Below, piece after piece: positions 1 to 11,706 of a stretch of DNA of 64,000 bases. Location: positions 29,904,946 to 29,968,945 of the forward strand of contig CM043969.1 in NCBI GenBank assembly GCA_014529385.2, written 5' to 3'. Positions within the stretch are counted from its first letter, which is position 1. Each line of letters opens with the position of its first letter. A program made the translations under genes and the position numbers. The notes beneath the pieces were generated by a model that searched no databases, was not told the DNA's origin, and saw nothing but the letters and a program-made list of their open reading frames with translations. The DNA comes from Adiantum capillus-veneris. Lineage: Eukaryota > Streptophyta > Polypodiopsida > Polypodiales > Pteridaceae.

Positions 1-362
1 AAGAGGGAGCACCCCAACTACTGCCACGTGGTGGTGCATAGCCCCACATGCAGGACCGCGCCCAAGGACTGAAGACTATAAGGGTTGGGAGGTAAAGCCC
101 ATTGTGAGTATCGTGTGGGTAATGCACCTCTCGTAGCCTGTGGCGATGGCGTGAGTGTGGAGGCATTGCGTGTGTCAAGCCTGCTGGGTAGGGGCGGAGT
201 ATGGCGGTTTTGGCCGGCATGGGGTGGTGCAAATGGCGCGCTCATAGTGTGGGGGGTGTTGTCGGTAGTTAACGCAGTCAGATGCTGAAGTGGCCATGCG
301 CTCGACAGGGGCTCGTTCCCGCGATTGGCCCTTGGAGGCCCCCTTTTAAAAAAAAAAAGCTA

Positions 363-401
363 GGGGGGAGGCAATAGCGACCTCGCTAATGCCCCCCTCC
401 C
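363..401. repeat. GC-rich hairpin (AATAGCGA family, copy 1)
   Basis: A near-perfect inverted repeat: a G-rich arm ending in CAATAGCGA is followed two bases later by TCGCTAATG and a C-rich arm. Two other places carry the same core, 785-818 and 14041-14068. No coding potential. It may be a terminal fragment of a small repeat family; that is inference. Confidence 0.6.
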
Positions 402-433
402 GGGTGCATGAGATGGAGGTAGTCCCATGTGAA

Positions 434-562
<129 letters not shown>

Positions 563-784
563 CCGCTAGGTGAGCTCCTTTCAAGGCCGACCAAGCAAAG
601 GCAAAGGCAAGGAGGGAGGCCGGGACCAAAAGGGAGAAATAGAGAGAGAGGAAGTTGGTGGGGGATAGGTCAAGGAAAGGGCCGGACAGAGGTGGTCAAA
701 GGGGAAAAGATTAAAAAGAGCATGCAAGGCTAAGCTCCCGAAAGGGGTAAAAAATAAAGAAAAAATAAAAATCAAAAAATGCCA

Positions 785-818
785 AGGGGCATTAGCGATG
801 TCGCTAATGCACCCCCCT
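785..818. repeat. Hairpin (AATAGCGA family, copy 2)
   Basis: Contains the perfect 18-bp palindrome ATTAGCGATGTCGCTAAT flanked by GGGGC on the left and GCACCCCCC on the right, like the hairpin at 363-401. Confidence 0.6.
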
Positions 819-899
819 CAAGTGCAAAGAGAGCAACAGAAGATCAGATGAAGCCAAAGGCGGCTACCTCCTCCCAAAGTTACCAAATGTGGATGCAAG

Positions 900-1556
900 G
901 TGGACCAATCAGAGCCCAGATACCCAAATTGAAAGGGGCACCCCTATATAAACTATTTTTGAGCCATTTTTCATGCTTTTTTCCAGAGTAGGCTTCTTGC
1001 CAGGGCCTTGAGTCGGTGAGCCTGCAGAGAGTCAAGATAGAGAGTGTGTGTGAGTTCTTGGGTTGGCTTTGTGCAGAGGTGTGTGCCTGCAAGACCCAAG
1101 TGCGTGTTTTCTTGCCCGGCGACCATGTGGGTGTGCCGTTTGATGTAAATGAGTTGGAAAGAGTGTTTGAGAAGTGGTGATGCCTCCTTTGTGTTTTCTC
1201 TTGCTGTCGTTTCCCCTTCCCCCCTTCTCTTTCTCCTACTTTCAGGTTTCTCCTCGGTGCCAGCAATGTGGATGTGTGTGCCCCCCCGGACCAACGATGT
1301 TTTGTGTGAGAGAGTGGGATTGAGCAGATGCGTGTGTGTGTAAGGGTGGAGACAGACTGTGGCAGTAGGTGTGCTTGGTGTGGTGGATTTGTGGAGTGTG
1401 TGAGCAATGGAAATTGAGTAGGCGGTGGTCTGCTCGTGTAAATTGTGTTTTGAAGGTGTTTTTTGAGAGGATAGGGGTGTTGTGGATACCCTGAGCTATA
1501 GAGAGGCCCTTGTGTTTGTGCGGGGCGTGTTCCTCCATTCCCCCTCTCCAATGTTA
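900..1556 (-). repeat. Dispersed repeat R1, copy A (partial)
   Basis: Read on the minus strand, this stretch matches 13225-13760 and 50270-50760. Shared landmarks, in order, are a GGAGAGGGGGAAT-like start, an AACACACC-like segment, CTCTCTATAG, ACAACACCCCTA and CACCTTCAAA. A TATA-like CCTATATAAACT lies at 941-952 on the plus strand. It may be an LTR or its fragment, because copies recur beside decayed gypsy and copia sequence, but neither LTR ends nor a PBS were found. No gene is apparent. Confidence 0.5.
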
Positions 1557-1568
1557 ATGAGATCCTTG

Positions 1569-4130
1569 CTAATGGTCATAGAAAATCAAAATTACAAACC
1601 TAGAGGATATCCTCCTAGGACAAGATAGCCAATGGAGGTAGCACAAGCATCCCAATAGGAAGGTCCTTGCTATGAATATGGAGGTAATCATTGGGCAAGG
1701 GTTTTTCCACACAAGGGTGAGCGTAAAAGAATTTTTGGGTTCTGTGATGGTTGTGGGATAGATCATTTACTTCCAAACTGTTCCAAGAATCCTAGAAATA
1801 AGAAAACAAATTTGACATTGAACATCATTAGGATTATGCCATGATCAAGAGGATTAGAAACCAAGACAATGATTCCAATCAATGTGGTGACTAGAGCTCA
1901 AGCTCAAGAAGCTACAAAAAACATACTAGTTGAGAAAGACAACAAATTTCCAGTTCAAATATAGTTTGAAAGTTTGTTTGTAAGGACTCAGAGAAAATCT
2001 TGGAAAGCCAAAAGAGACAAAATGAAAGAAAAGAGGCTAAAGGAGAAAATTGCCTTAGAAATTGAGCTGCAACAAGAAGCAACTTAAACATGAAAGAGAA
2101 AACAAACAAGGAGCGAAATGAGCAGTGTCTCCCAAAATATCATTGGGAGGTTTAGTCTTAGTGGATAAAGTTTTAAAACCTCTAGAGGCTCTATTATAGG
2201 CTTACAAGGTGAGACTGAAGACCAAGCAAACATTGGAACAAAGATGGTCAACACATCATTATCTTGAAGTTGAGAAATAGAGATTGGAAATGTGCAAACG
2301 GCTCATAGAGACACCTCAAGCTCTAATGGAGCTAGAAAAACTGAACATCCCTAGACAAGAAGTGTTAATCCACCAAGGGGACATGTAAATTGAGCACAAA
2401 TGAAACAAAATTATTGATCAAACAAGTCCTGAGATTGAAACACCATTGTACATAAGGGTAGTGACTAATACCACAAATGACGTTAAGTCAGAAGTGATGA
2501 TGCCCATTTGAGAAGTGGAAAAGCCATGGCCATAAGCCTCATAGGAAACAGTTCCGAATAGAAAAGATGGTAGTGTAACTTTCAAGTCTACACCTATCAC
2601 CAAGATCAATATGGATCATGCATTCTACCCTACAGATATACAATCTCTGTACGAAGGTGCAAGAAAATAAGTATCTGTAGAGAGCATACCTGATACATTG
2701 AAGACTTTTCCATCCTTCATAGGAAAACATGAAAAAAAAATCAAAAGTCAAAGTAGTGCCTTCTCAATGTAATCCAATTCCAAAGATGATGGATACCAAA
2801 AAATTCCATGAACTATTTTTACTCCTACACAGTGTATGATAACTCTTTTAGAGCTATTACAAATTAGGCCACATCTATGGATTGAAGTGGTTAGAGAAGA
2901 TGGGGCCAAAAATTCATCATCAAGGCATCCCCTCAAACAATATAGAGATGTGTTTTCATGGTCATAAAAAGACCTTAAGAGAGTACATCCGAGCATTTTC
3001 CAACATATTATATCCCTTAAGAGTGACACAAAGCCTTGTAGACAACATCCTTATACATATAAAGAAACTTTTTTCAAAAATATCAAAGAGGAGATAGACA
3101 AGCTTAAGGAAGCAGATTTTATCTATGAGATTGAGCACACAATTTGGGTGTTTCCCATTGTGGTAGTGCCTAAGAAAAATGGAAAATTGTATGTATGTGT
3201 GAATCTCAAATAGGTAAACGTTGTTACTATCAGAGGCAACTAGGTCCTATCAATTACTGATCATGTGATTGAGCAAGTTGTAGGCAAGGAATCTTATAGA
3301 TTTCTTGATGGCTTGTCAAGATACAACCAACTTGCTATAAAGCCAAAGTATCACCACAAGACAGCATTTGCCATAGAATGAGGCATATCCGCTTATCGAG
3401 TGATGCAATTTGGCTTGACCAATGCACCTGCCATATTCCAAAGGCTAATAAGTCATGTCACGCACACATATTGGGTTTTTCCCATCATGGAAGTGCCCAA
3501 TAAAAATGAAAAATTGAATGTATGTGTGAATCTCAAATATGTAAACGCGATTACTATCAGAGACAACTAGCTCCTATTAATTATTGATCATGTGATTGAG
3601 CGAGTTGTAGACAAGGAAGTTAATAGCTTTCTTGATGGCTTTTCAGGCTACGAACAACTTGCTTTGAAGCCAGAGGATCAACACAGGAAAACCTTTGCCA
3701 TAGAATGGGGCATATCCGCTTATGAAGTGATGCAATTTGGCTTGACCAATGCACCTGCCACATTCCAAAGGCTAATAAGACATGCATTCAAAGAATATCT
3801 AAGACAATTCTTAGAGATCTACATGGATGATTTATGCGTGCATTCTCTCTTGAAAAATGAGCACATAGAGCAGTTGAAGAAGTTCTTTGAGAAATTTAGA
3901 ACCTATTGTATTTGCCTGAAGTCAGAGAAATGTGTCTTCATGGTAAGACAAGAAAAAAATTGTAGGGCACATTGTGTCCAAGAATGGCATTTCCACTGAT
4001 CACAAGAAGATTCAAGTGATTGCTTCTATACCAAGACCAAAGAAAGTTAGGGAGGTACAAGATTTCATGAGCTATTGCGTTTAATATAGAAAATTCATCT
4101 ATATCCAAATCTCTTTATTCTCTTAAGTGG
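1569..4130 (+). pseudogene. Decayed Ty3/gypsy retroelement A (gag end to RT)
   Basis: A strongly degraded Ty3/gypsy polyprotein. A zinc-knuckle-like CDGCGIDHLLPNC (C-X2-C-X3-H-X4-C) lies near 1745-1785. The reverse transcriptase begins near 3095 with the typical LKEADFI...FPIVVVPKKNGK segment, and continues through LDG, the conserved QFGLTNAPATFQRL block (3729-3770) and the catalytic IYMDDL motif (about 3820-3837). Many in-frame stops interrupt it, and 2.2-3.1 kb contains no sustained frame. No integrase or LTR pair could be assigned. The frame is lost beyond 4000, and a foldback element follows at 4205. Confidence 0.75.
3141..3782 (+). repeat. Tandem duplication inside the gypsy A RT (unit 327 bp)
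   Basis: The RT segment from WVFPI to FQRLI occurs twice: about 3143-3460 and again about 3469-3785. The offset is 327 nt (GTGTGAATCTCAAAT at 3197 and 3524), a multiple of three. The copies have diverged at many sites, so the duplication is old. The second copy continues into the YMDD region; the first does not. Confidence 0.85.
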
Positions 4131-4204
4131 AATGATGAATGTGAAGAAGCATTCCAATTAGTGAAGTGGAGATTGATTTCTAAGTGTGCTCTTTGTGGAT
4201 TATC

Positions 4205-4939
4205 AAGCACTATGTACAAATTATGTATATTGTGTGCATTCAAGGACGATTCTAAAAACTCCTTCTTTGTGATTTTTTTACAAAAAAGTGCACCCTTTTC
4301 CTCTTCAATCTATAAATTTTTCTTCCAATTTCATTTTATGATACCCTTCTATATGTGTAAATGTGAGAAAAAATATAATTACTGACTGCTTCTATTGTAC
4401 TCACGTGATAGTCAACATAATTATTAAGTAACCCCCATGAGCATCAGATTGAATCTGTTATTGTATTTATCCCCAAATGAGTAATTTGGAAACAAAGCCT
4501 CGGAAAAAAGTTTGAAGACATATATTCACTTGAATTCGCACTGTTCCATTTGTATATCCCTAAGTTTTCATCATCTGCTCTTTGCCTTTTGGATGTTTTT
4601 GAGTTTGACAACACTTATCCTACTAACTCTATGAGCTCAATTTCATGGTCATCAATTTTACCAAATAAGTGTTCAAAGGACCTATGTAAATCCTTGGGGG
4701 GGGGGGATATGTTCACTTAATAATTGTGTGACTATCACGTGAGTGTAGCAGAAGGGATTATTAAATTTTATTTTTTCTCACATTTTCATATACAAAAGGA
4801 TACCGTAAAATGGAGTTGGGAAAAATAATTACACATTTAATAGAAAAAGAGTGTATTTTATTTGTCAAAAATTCACAACTAAGGAGTTTTATAAATAGTC
4901 CTTAAACGCATGCGATATACACAATTCATACATAGTGAC
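4205..4939. mobile_element. Foldback/MITE-like element with ~230-bp inverted repeats
   Basis: The left arm (4205-4439) begins CACTATGTAC. The right arm (about 4700-4939), read in reverse, begins CACTATGTATG. Both arms then share GTGTATAT, a TTCAAGGAC/TTTAAGGAC segment, AAAACTCCTT, TGTGAATTTTT/TGTGATTTTTT, a GATACCCTTCTATATG-like block and finally CTCACGTGATAGTCA next to the ~260-bp centre. The arms are imperfect but collinear. The centre includes a G run at 4697-4706. No transposase ORF is present, so it would be non-autonomous. A related shorter element lies at 50761-50992. Confidence 0.75.
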
Positions 4940-5825
4940 CCTCTCTAGTGTAAATCTAAGCCCCATGTTTATTTTTTCTTGTAAAGATCAAGAACACTAA
5001 AATATGTAACCATAGTATCAGGTCTAGAGTTGTTTAATTGAGAATCCATTTCAAAACCGGTGTCAAAAAACAATTTTTTGCTTAAAAATTGTTTCTAACC
5101 TGTCTCCCTTATTTACACTCTTTTCAGTTGATGCCCTACTGTTAAAATCTCTAATCGACCCTTGGTGTCCCAATAGATGTGTTGATCTAAGGTTCATAAA
5201 TTGTTAATTAGGCATATAATTGTAATGCTAACCTGGGTTTCTTGATTACAAAGTGCTTATACTTTTGTAGTAGTATTCAAGGTAAGATCTACATTCTAGG
5301 CACCATTGTTTCTAGCAATGCTCCAAGTTTATTAATGGAAACACAAGTTGGCCGTATTGAGGTTTAGTATATGCACTCTGCATGTGGTGTATCATTGGGA
5401 AAAAAATTTCTTTGATTAGGATGTAAAATCTGCAATAGTTTATTTTTGACGTACAAATTTATTTTAGCTATAGTTGGACTTCTAGTGGGTATTCTTTATC
5501 TAATCCACATGATCTAGAAGGTACTTAAGTAGCTCTATAACCTAGTCAAGTCAGATACCCCCCTTATGTGCTTGACGGGCTAGTATCTCCCTGAAGATCT
5601 GGACATTCTAGAGAGTTTTGACCTTCCACATCAATTCCTTATTTGGATCAATTGAACTAGTTCAAAATTCCATTTTTCACTTTGACAAACTGTCTAGTTT
5701 TAATTTTTGATCCCTATGGATGATCAATAGATTCAAATTTGATTTTGACTCCAACTATGGGTTTCTCTAAGCCTGGGTATATTTTATGTATCCAAAATTT
5801 GGCAATAATTTTGGATTTATGTCCC
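4940..5825. other. Intergenic, no recognised feature
   Basis: AT-rich sequence with no sustained reading frame on either strand and no repeat I could tie to the rest of the window. Confidence 0.6.
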
Positions 5826-6160
5826 TGTTAGCAGGTCGCCACGACGGACGTCTACAAAACATAGCTTTTTGGTACTAACATAATGTCAATAATCAAGGAA
5901 GTGACTCGGATGGGGCACAGAGACTTTTTGAGATTGTCAATCTCAAGAAGTGAACCTTAACAAGCAATCACACTAGCTCAACAAGCAAACCAACACTCAA
6001 TGAGCAGAGAAATCTGCCTATGTCCTTTCTCATAGCTCTAGGTCATCACGCCATTTCGGCACTCGAACGAACTCCAAATGCAACGAAAATTTAGGAGGAG
6101 GTCTAGGACACCGAGGGACACAATCCCATCAACATTGGTCGCATCCAACAAGGTACCAAA

Positions 6161-6351
6161 TGAAGGAGTACGAGTGGAAGTGTGACGCGAGAGAGAGTGC
6201 GAGAAGAAGAGCACGACGATATGGTGAACTCGCTCTACTGTAATGTGTAGAGCATAGTAGTTCTTATTAGGTTTTAACAAAAGAATATGTGTACATACCT
6301 GGCGGCCCACCCACTTACCTGGGCGACCACATTGGGCTTTATACCCCAACA
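6161..6351 (-). repeat. Copia 1 3' LTR
   Basis: 191 bp. On the minus strand it runs from TGTTGGGGTATAAAGCC to GTACTCCTTCA. TATAAAG may be the TATA box. Confidence 0.95.
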
Positions 6352-6440
6352 ACCTCCCACTTAAAGTCCAATGTGGTACTTTAAGTGTGAGAGAAGCTAC
6401 TATACAAGCTAATATACAAGAGATGTAGAGAAGTGATGTA

Positions 6441-7007
6441 CTACCCTACACCTAACTGCTTACGAAAATGCGCAAAGCTCTCTGAGGGAAGTCCTTTTGT
6501 AAGTAGATCAACAGGATTTTCTGTGGTGTGAACTTTGACAAGCTGAATTTGCTTATCCTCCAGCATTTCCCTGATGAAATGATACTTCACATCCACATGC
6601 TTTGTCTTTGAGTGATAAACTGGATTGCGAGCCAATTGTATAGCACTTTGACTATCACAATATAACACAGGCATCTCTTCTTTGATTCCCAGATCTGTTA
6701 CTAGTCGATTAAGCCAAATTGATTCTTTGCATGCCTCTGATGCTGCAACATATTCAGCCTCTGTAGTAGACTGAGTAACGCAATCTTGTAATCTAGAACG
6801 CCATGATATTGCTCCACCAGCCAATGTAAAGACATACCCTGACGTAGACCTTCGATTGTCTAAGTCACTTGCATAATCTGAGTCTGTAAAACCCTTTACA
6901 CTTAGCTCCTAACTCTCATAGCATATACGCATACTCTTTGTAGCTTTCAGGTATCTCAATATTCCTTTCACTGCCTCCCAATGTTTCTTGCCTGGGTTTG
7001 ACATGTA
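6441..7007 (-). pseudogene. pol: Copia 1 RNase H domain
   Basis: In the same frame after the TGA. YMSNPGKKHWEAVKGILRYLK leads into the RNase H catalytic segments (FTDSDYASD, TTEAEYVA, LYCDSQSAIQLARNPVYH, KHVDVKYHFIREM) and ends with DLLTKGLPSESFAHFRKQLGVG. A TAG at 6909-6911 interrupts it near the start. The stop at 6441 is followed by the polypurine tract and 3' LTR, the normal copia arrangement. Confidence 0.92.
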
Positions 7008-8762
7008 TCAACTTACTACTCCCACTGCAAATGCAATGTCTGGGCGAGTAGCAATCATTGCATACATCAAACTACCCACTGCAGACGCATATGGAATCTT
7101 ATCCATTTCAGCCTGTTCTTCCTCAGACATAGGACAATCTTGTTTGCTAAGTTTCACATATGGTGACAATGGAACACTCAATGCCTTTCCCTTCTCCATA
7201 TTGGAACGTTGCAAAACCTTGTCAATATACTCTGCTTGAGATAACCAAATCAACTTCTTTGATCTGTCTCTCTCAATGCGCATACCAAGTATATGACTTG
7301 CCTCACCCATGTCTTTCATGTCAAACGATTTTGCCATCTTTGACTTCAAAGCTGAAATTTCTTCCAAGTGCTTGCCAGCAATCAACATGTCATCCACATA
7401 CAAAATAAGGATCAGCCAACTACCATCCTTAGCCTTCTTTGTATATAGACAATGATCGAACTCACTACATTTGTAGCCTTGAGAAAGCATAAACTTGTGG
7501 AATTTATGGTACCATGCCCTCGGTGATTGTTTTAAGCCATAAAGACTCTTTAACAACTGGCATACCCAATCTTCCTTGCCTTTCTCAACAAACCCTTCTG
7601 GCTGCTGCATGTAAATTTCCACATCTAAATCACCATGCAAGAACGCTGTCTTGACATCCATTTGGTGCAACACCAAATCTAATATGGAAACCAATGCAAG
7701 AAAGAATCTCAATGTAGTCATCTTGACCACCGGAGAGAAGACTTCATCAAAGTCAATGCCTTGTTCTTGCTTAAAGCCCTTGGCAACAAGCCTTGCTTTG
7801 TACTTTGGCTGACTATCATGAGCGGTGATCTTATACCTGTAAACCCATTTACAGGGTAGAGCCTTTTTGCCCCATGGTAATTTGACTAGCTTCCATGTCT
7901 GGTTTTTATGCAGAGATTTCATCTCTAACTGCATGGCCAATTGCCAATTCCCGGAGTCCTTCATTTGCACTGCTTCCTTGTAACATGAAGGCTCATTGCA
8001 ATCAGTCAACATGACATAGTTCATAGATGGAACAAACCTATCAGGAGGTCGTGTGACACGTCCTGATCTACGCACAATAGGTGGCTCAGGCTCAGCCACA
8101 ACTTGTGGTTCCACTCTATCCTGTCCTTGCTCATCTTGAGCCCTGACATTTTGTCTTGCACGTGCAGGTCCATCTTCTTGGAAGACAACTCTTCTAATCT
8201 CCTCAACCCTCTCTGGTTTAGAATGATATTTGGATTCATTAAAGTGAACATCATTGCTGCGGACAACCTTTTTGGATTCGGGATCCCAAAGTCTGTACCC
8301 CATCTCACCAGAATTACCATAGCCTAGAAAGATGCACTTTCTACTCTTTGGCTCAAGTTTGTTCCTAAATTCCTTTGGAACGTGAGTATATGCCTCACAG
8401 CCAAAGACTCTCAGATGCTTGTATGAGGGCATTTTGCCTGACCATACCATCTCTGGCACTGAATCCTTCTGCAAAACCTTGCTAGGAGATCTATTTACAA
8501 GATGAACAGCTGTTGATACAGCTTCAGCCCAAAACCCATTTGGCAGCTGTGCATTAGACAACATACTTCTGACCTTCTCTTGTATGGTCCTATTCATCCT
8601 CTCAGCAACACCATTTTGAGGAGGATTGTAAGGAGCAGTAAGTTCACGTTTTATACCTTTTGACTCACAAAAGTCCTGAAAGGCCTTTGAAACATACTCT
8701 CCACCATTGTCAGTGTGTAAGCATTTAAGCTTCTTGCCACTCTGATTCTCCACAAGTGTCAC
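7008..8762 (-). pseudogene. pol: Copia 1 integrase core and reverse transcriptase
   Basis: Continues the same frame as the upstream piece. Integrase residues are visible in HTDNGGEY (second Asp) and NGVAERMNRTIQEK (Glu). An FGCEAYTHVPKE segment and a proline-rich linker lead to the RT, starting at KSLHKNQTWKLV with KWVYRYK and ARLVAKGF blocks. Further on are the FSPVVKMTTLRF and DVKTAFLHGDL motifs, QSPRAWYHKF, and the catalytic LYVDDMLIAG near 7390. It ends at an in-frame TGA (7008-7010), probably from CGA, just after TRPDIAFAVGVVS. The 584 codons without a stop suggest a young element. Confidence 0.95.
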
Positions 8763-8807
8763 AAACGTATTGAAAACACTAAACGCTTCATCCTTGTGCT
8801 TGAGAAA

Positions 8808-9842
8808 TTAAACCCATACTTTCCTCGAGTAATCATCTATAAATGTCATAAAGTAAGAAGCTCCCCCTAGAGATAGGTTAGGCATAGGTCCACACAAATC
8901 ACTATGAACAAGTGCCAACTGTGTATCTCTTCTACTGCTTCTATGCTTATGTGGCTGCTGTGTTTGCTTACCATACAGACAATGTTCACAGAATTCAAAA
9001 TCATTAAATGAAAAGCCAGGCAAATAACCAGAACGAGACAAGATTTCCATTCCCTTCTTGGACATATGTCCTAACCGGCTATGCCACAAAGAAACGTTCG
9101 GCTGCTCGGTTACATTGATTACATTTTTAGAGACATTTGATACATAAATCATGTAAAGTCCTCCAGACTTTACTCCATGTGCTACTGTCATAGAACCCTT
9201 GGATATATTCCACATGTTCTGTCCAAAAGTGGTGACGTAGCCAGCATCATCAAGTAAACCTGTGCTGATCAAGCTCTTTGTAATTGCGAAAACATGTCTC
9301 ACATTCTTCAGCGTGAAAGAAGAGCCATTCTGAAACTTCAATTGAACATCTCCAACACCTAAGATCTCACATGTCTGCCCATTGCCTAGCCGAACATGAT
9401 CTTTAGTGGTCACATAAGAGGTAAACCACTCCTTGTTTGGAGACACATGAAGTGATGCCCTTGAGTCTATAATCCAGTCACTCAGTGAATTTCCATCAGA
9501 TGTTGTAAGAAGAGCTGAGTCCATTGTATTCCTCAAGAAGTAGATGTCTCCTGACACTAGACTGTCATCCTCTGCAACAATGTTTGTCACATTTATTTCT
9601 TGAATCTTCACTGAGGACTTGTTCTTCTCACCATGGTCTTCATCTTTCTCTTTGCCTTTTTCTGCTTTCCATTCTCTGCAGTCTCTTTTCATGTGACCCT
9701 TCTTGCCACAATGGTAGCATTCTATGTCACTCTTGCCTTTAGCACTGCGTGACTTGCTACGAGACTGATTCCTCTTTCCACCTTTGTACTTTTCTTTGGT
9801 CCTTCCCCTGACAACTAAGGTTGTTCCTTTGCCTTTGTCCAT
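8808..9842 (-). pseudogene. pol: Copia 1 Gag zinc knuckle, protease, integrase N-terminus
   Basis: A basic stretch leads to the CCHC knuckle CYHCGKKGHMKRDC (about residues 43-56). The aspartic protease motif reads DWIIDSRASLH where the family has D-S-G-A, so the active-site glycine is replaced by arginine (AGG). The integrase HHCC domain follows (HSRLGHMSKKG ... CEHCLYGK), then the first catalytic Asp in VHSDLCGPM and a FIDDYSRKVWV block. A TAA at 8808-8810 interrupts the integrase; the same frame resumes at once downstream. The gene belongs to the element at 6161-11706 and is not expected to make an active polyprotein. Confidence 0.92.
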
Positions 9843-10417
9843 TGTCTTTCTATTGGTTTCTTCAGTAAGCAGACTTCTACACCTGCTATGTTCAAACCAT
9901 CTGGAGGTGCAGAATTACTCAAAGCTGTGCGAAAAGTGTCCCAACTTTCCGGCAATGTGATCAACAGGAACATAGCTCTAACAGGTTCATCAAACTTGAC
10001 ACCTTGAGATGACAATTGACTATAGATTGTGTTGAATTCATTCAGATGATTGGACATAGGTGTCCCTTCTTTCATCGTCAAGTCAACAAGCTTTTTAAGC
10101 CAGTATACCTGTGAAGCTGCACTCTGCTTCTCATAAAGATCACTCATCTTTAACCATGCTTGATAAGCCGACATCTCGTCTGCTACATTGAAGTAAACGC
10201 TTTCTGCCAAAGTCAGCATAATGGTAGAAAGTGGCAATTCATCCATTTCGCTCCATTCATCTTCGTCCATATCTTCTGGTTTTATCCCCTTGAGCTTTAT
10301 AGGTTTTATCTGCTTCTTTTGTACCAACATGTGCCAAATATGCTTCTTCCACAATGGGAAATTGGTTCCATCCAGCTTCTTGATATTGTAAAGAGCAGTG
10401 TCCTGTGATCCAGCCAT
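9815..10417 (-). pseudogene. gag: Copia 1 Gag (N-terminal part)
   Basis: This is the capsid-like N-terminal half of a copia Gag, starting MAGSQDTALYN with KLDGTNFPLWK typical of TNT1/Tork-type elements, then a YEKQSAASQVYWLKKLV helix region. Gag assembles the cytoplasmic virus-like particle. The open frame ends in a short missense tail at 9815. The true continuation (LLTEETNRKTMDKGKG) is in another frame from about 9890 on, so a one-base frameshift separates this piece from the zinc knuckle. The start follows a ~1.1 kb leader after the PBS. That leader contains a 139-codon frame (11059-11478) of unknown relevance. Confidence 0.9.
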
Positions 10418-11515
10418 AGCTACGCTTCACAGTAGTTTACTTTCCTGGGAAAAATTCGGTAGAGTTTCCCCTGTAAACTGACCTCTGAACCAATATCAAC
10501 CTGTCAAATGAACCAAGAAAGCTTCAGATTCTGCATAAATTTCGGCAGAGCCTTCTTTGTAAAATGGCTCTGGTGTACTAAAAACAGACCAAAAAACAGC
10601 TCAAAAAACCACTGTCTCTCTAACACTGTAAGCTGTGGGTAAACTTGTCCTACACCTGTACTGTCTCTAACTGTCCTGTCACTGTCCTGTAAGCATAGAC
10701 TACGACAATGCCTTAACGGCAGTAAAGCAAAGATGCAATCCCAACTGTCTAACTCACAGTCAATACATCCTAGCTGCCTATCTAAGGGTGCTCGAGGGAT
10801 CGCTCCAAGACCTGTATCACCAAAAGGATCTCAACATTCGAGAATCCCCCAGCTCAATAAAACCTCACTCGAACCTCAACAAAGGCTGTAGTAAATCTGA
10901 CAGTACATAGACTTCCCACAAAGTCTTACATCCACAAATTTCCCACTGTATGCTGTAACCACTGCGGCGGTTGTTTGCTGCGTGACTCACAGCCAGCAAA
11001 CCCTCAACAGACATACATCATCTCTGACAATACATCCCATGTGGAAGTACTTGCAATGTCAGGATGAAATCTGGAATATCAAGCAGCAAATACAAGCTAC
11101 CTGATGAACTAGTGGATGTCGCCTACAGTCTGTGTGTAGATGCGCCCATGTCGTATGTGACACGCCTCCAAGAACTGTGAGCCGTCCTTCGATGTGTAGA
11201 TAGCCACAAATCAACACTCTGGGAGTGTTGATATCCTCAGCACCTACAGTCGTAGGCCAAAAAACCCAAATTTGCAGAGTCAGATCTACACCCACCGAGA
11301 CCACGTAATCGAAAATGGCCTGCGCAGACCTTTGTCGAAGCCGAACGGTGGCCGAGATGACCTCAGAATGAAATTCTGACAACACCAAGCCCTTCAGGCT
11401 TACCCACGATATTTGGGGCCGTGTCTTCGCCTGTCGAATTTCACTCCAATCTGAGCTGGTGACTCTAGCCTCCTGCAATGCTGCCCCGAGCCTCGATTTG
11501 AGCTCTGATACCAGT

Positions 11516-11706
11516 TGAAGGAGTACGAGCGAAAGTGCGACGCGAGAGAGAGTGCGAGAAGAAGAGCACGAGGATATGGTGAACTCGCTCTACTATAATG
11601 TGTAGAGCATAGTAGTGCTTATTAGGTTTTAACAAAAGAATATGTGTACATACCTGGCGGCCCGCCCACTTACCTGGGCGACCACATTGGGCTTTATACC
11701 CTAACA
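11516..11706 (-). repeat. Copia 1 5' LTR
   Basis: 191 bp, starting TGTTAGGGTATAAAGCC on the minus strand. Followed by the TGGTATCAGAGC primer-binding site. Confidence 0.95.

Larger units (their letters stand above)
6161..11706 (-). mobile_element. Complete Ty1/copia retrotransposon, copia 1
   Basis: Two 191-bp LTRs (6161-6351 and 11516-11706) start TG and end CA when read on the minus strand. CCAAA at 6156-6160 and 11707-11711 is the 5-bp target-site duplication. The PBS next to the 5' LTR reads TGGTATCAGAGC (11501-11514), typical of initiator Met-tRNA priming. A polypurine tract AAGTGGGAGGTTG adjoins the 3' LTR. I count about 8 differences between the LTRs (~4%), so insertion was fairly recent. 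The gag-pol frame has one frameshift and three stops, so it is dead as it stands. Confidence 0.95.

Noticed and set aside
11059-11478. 139-codon frame in the copia 1 leader as a gene
   Set aside because: No motif recognised, and it lies between the PBS and gag. Noted but not called.
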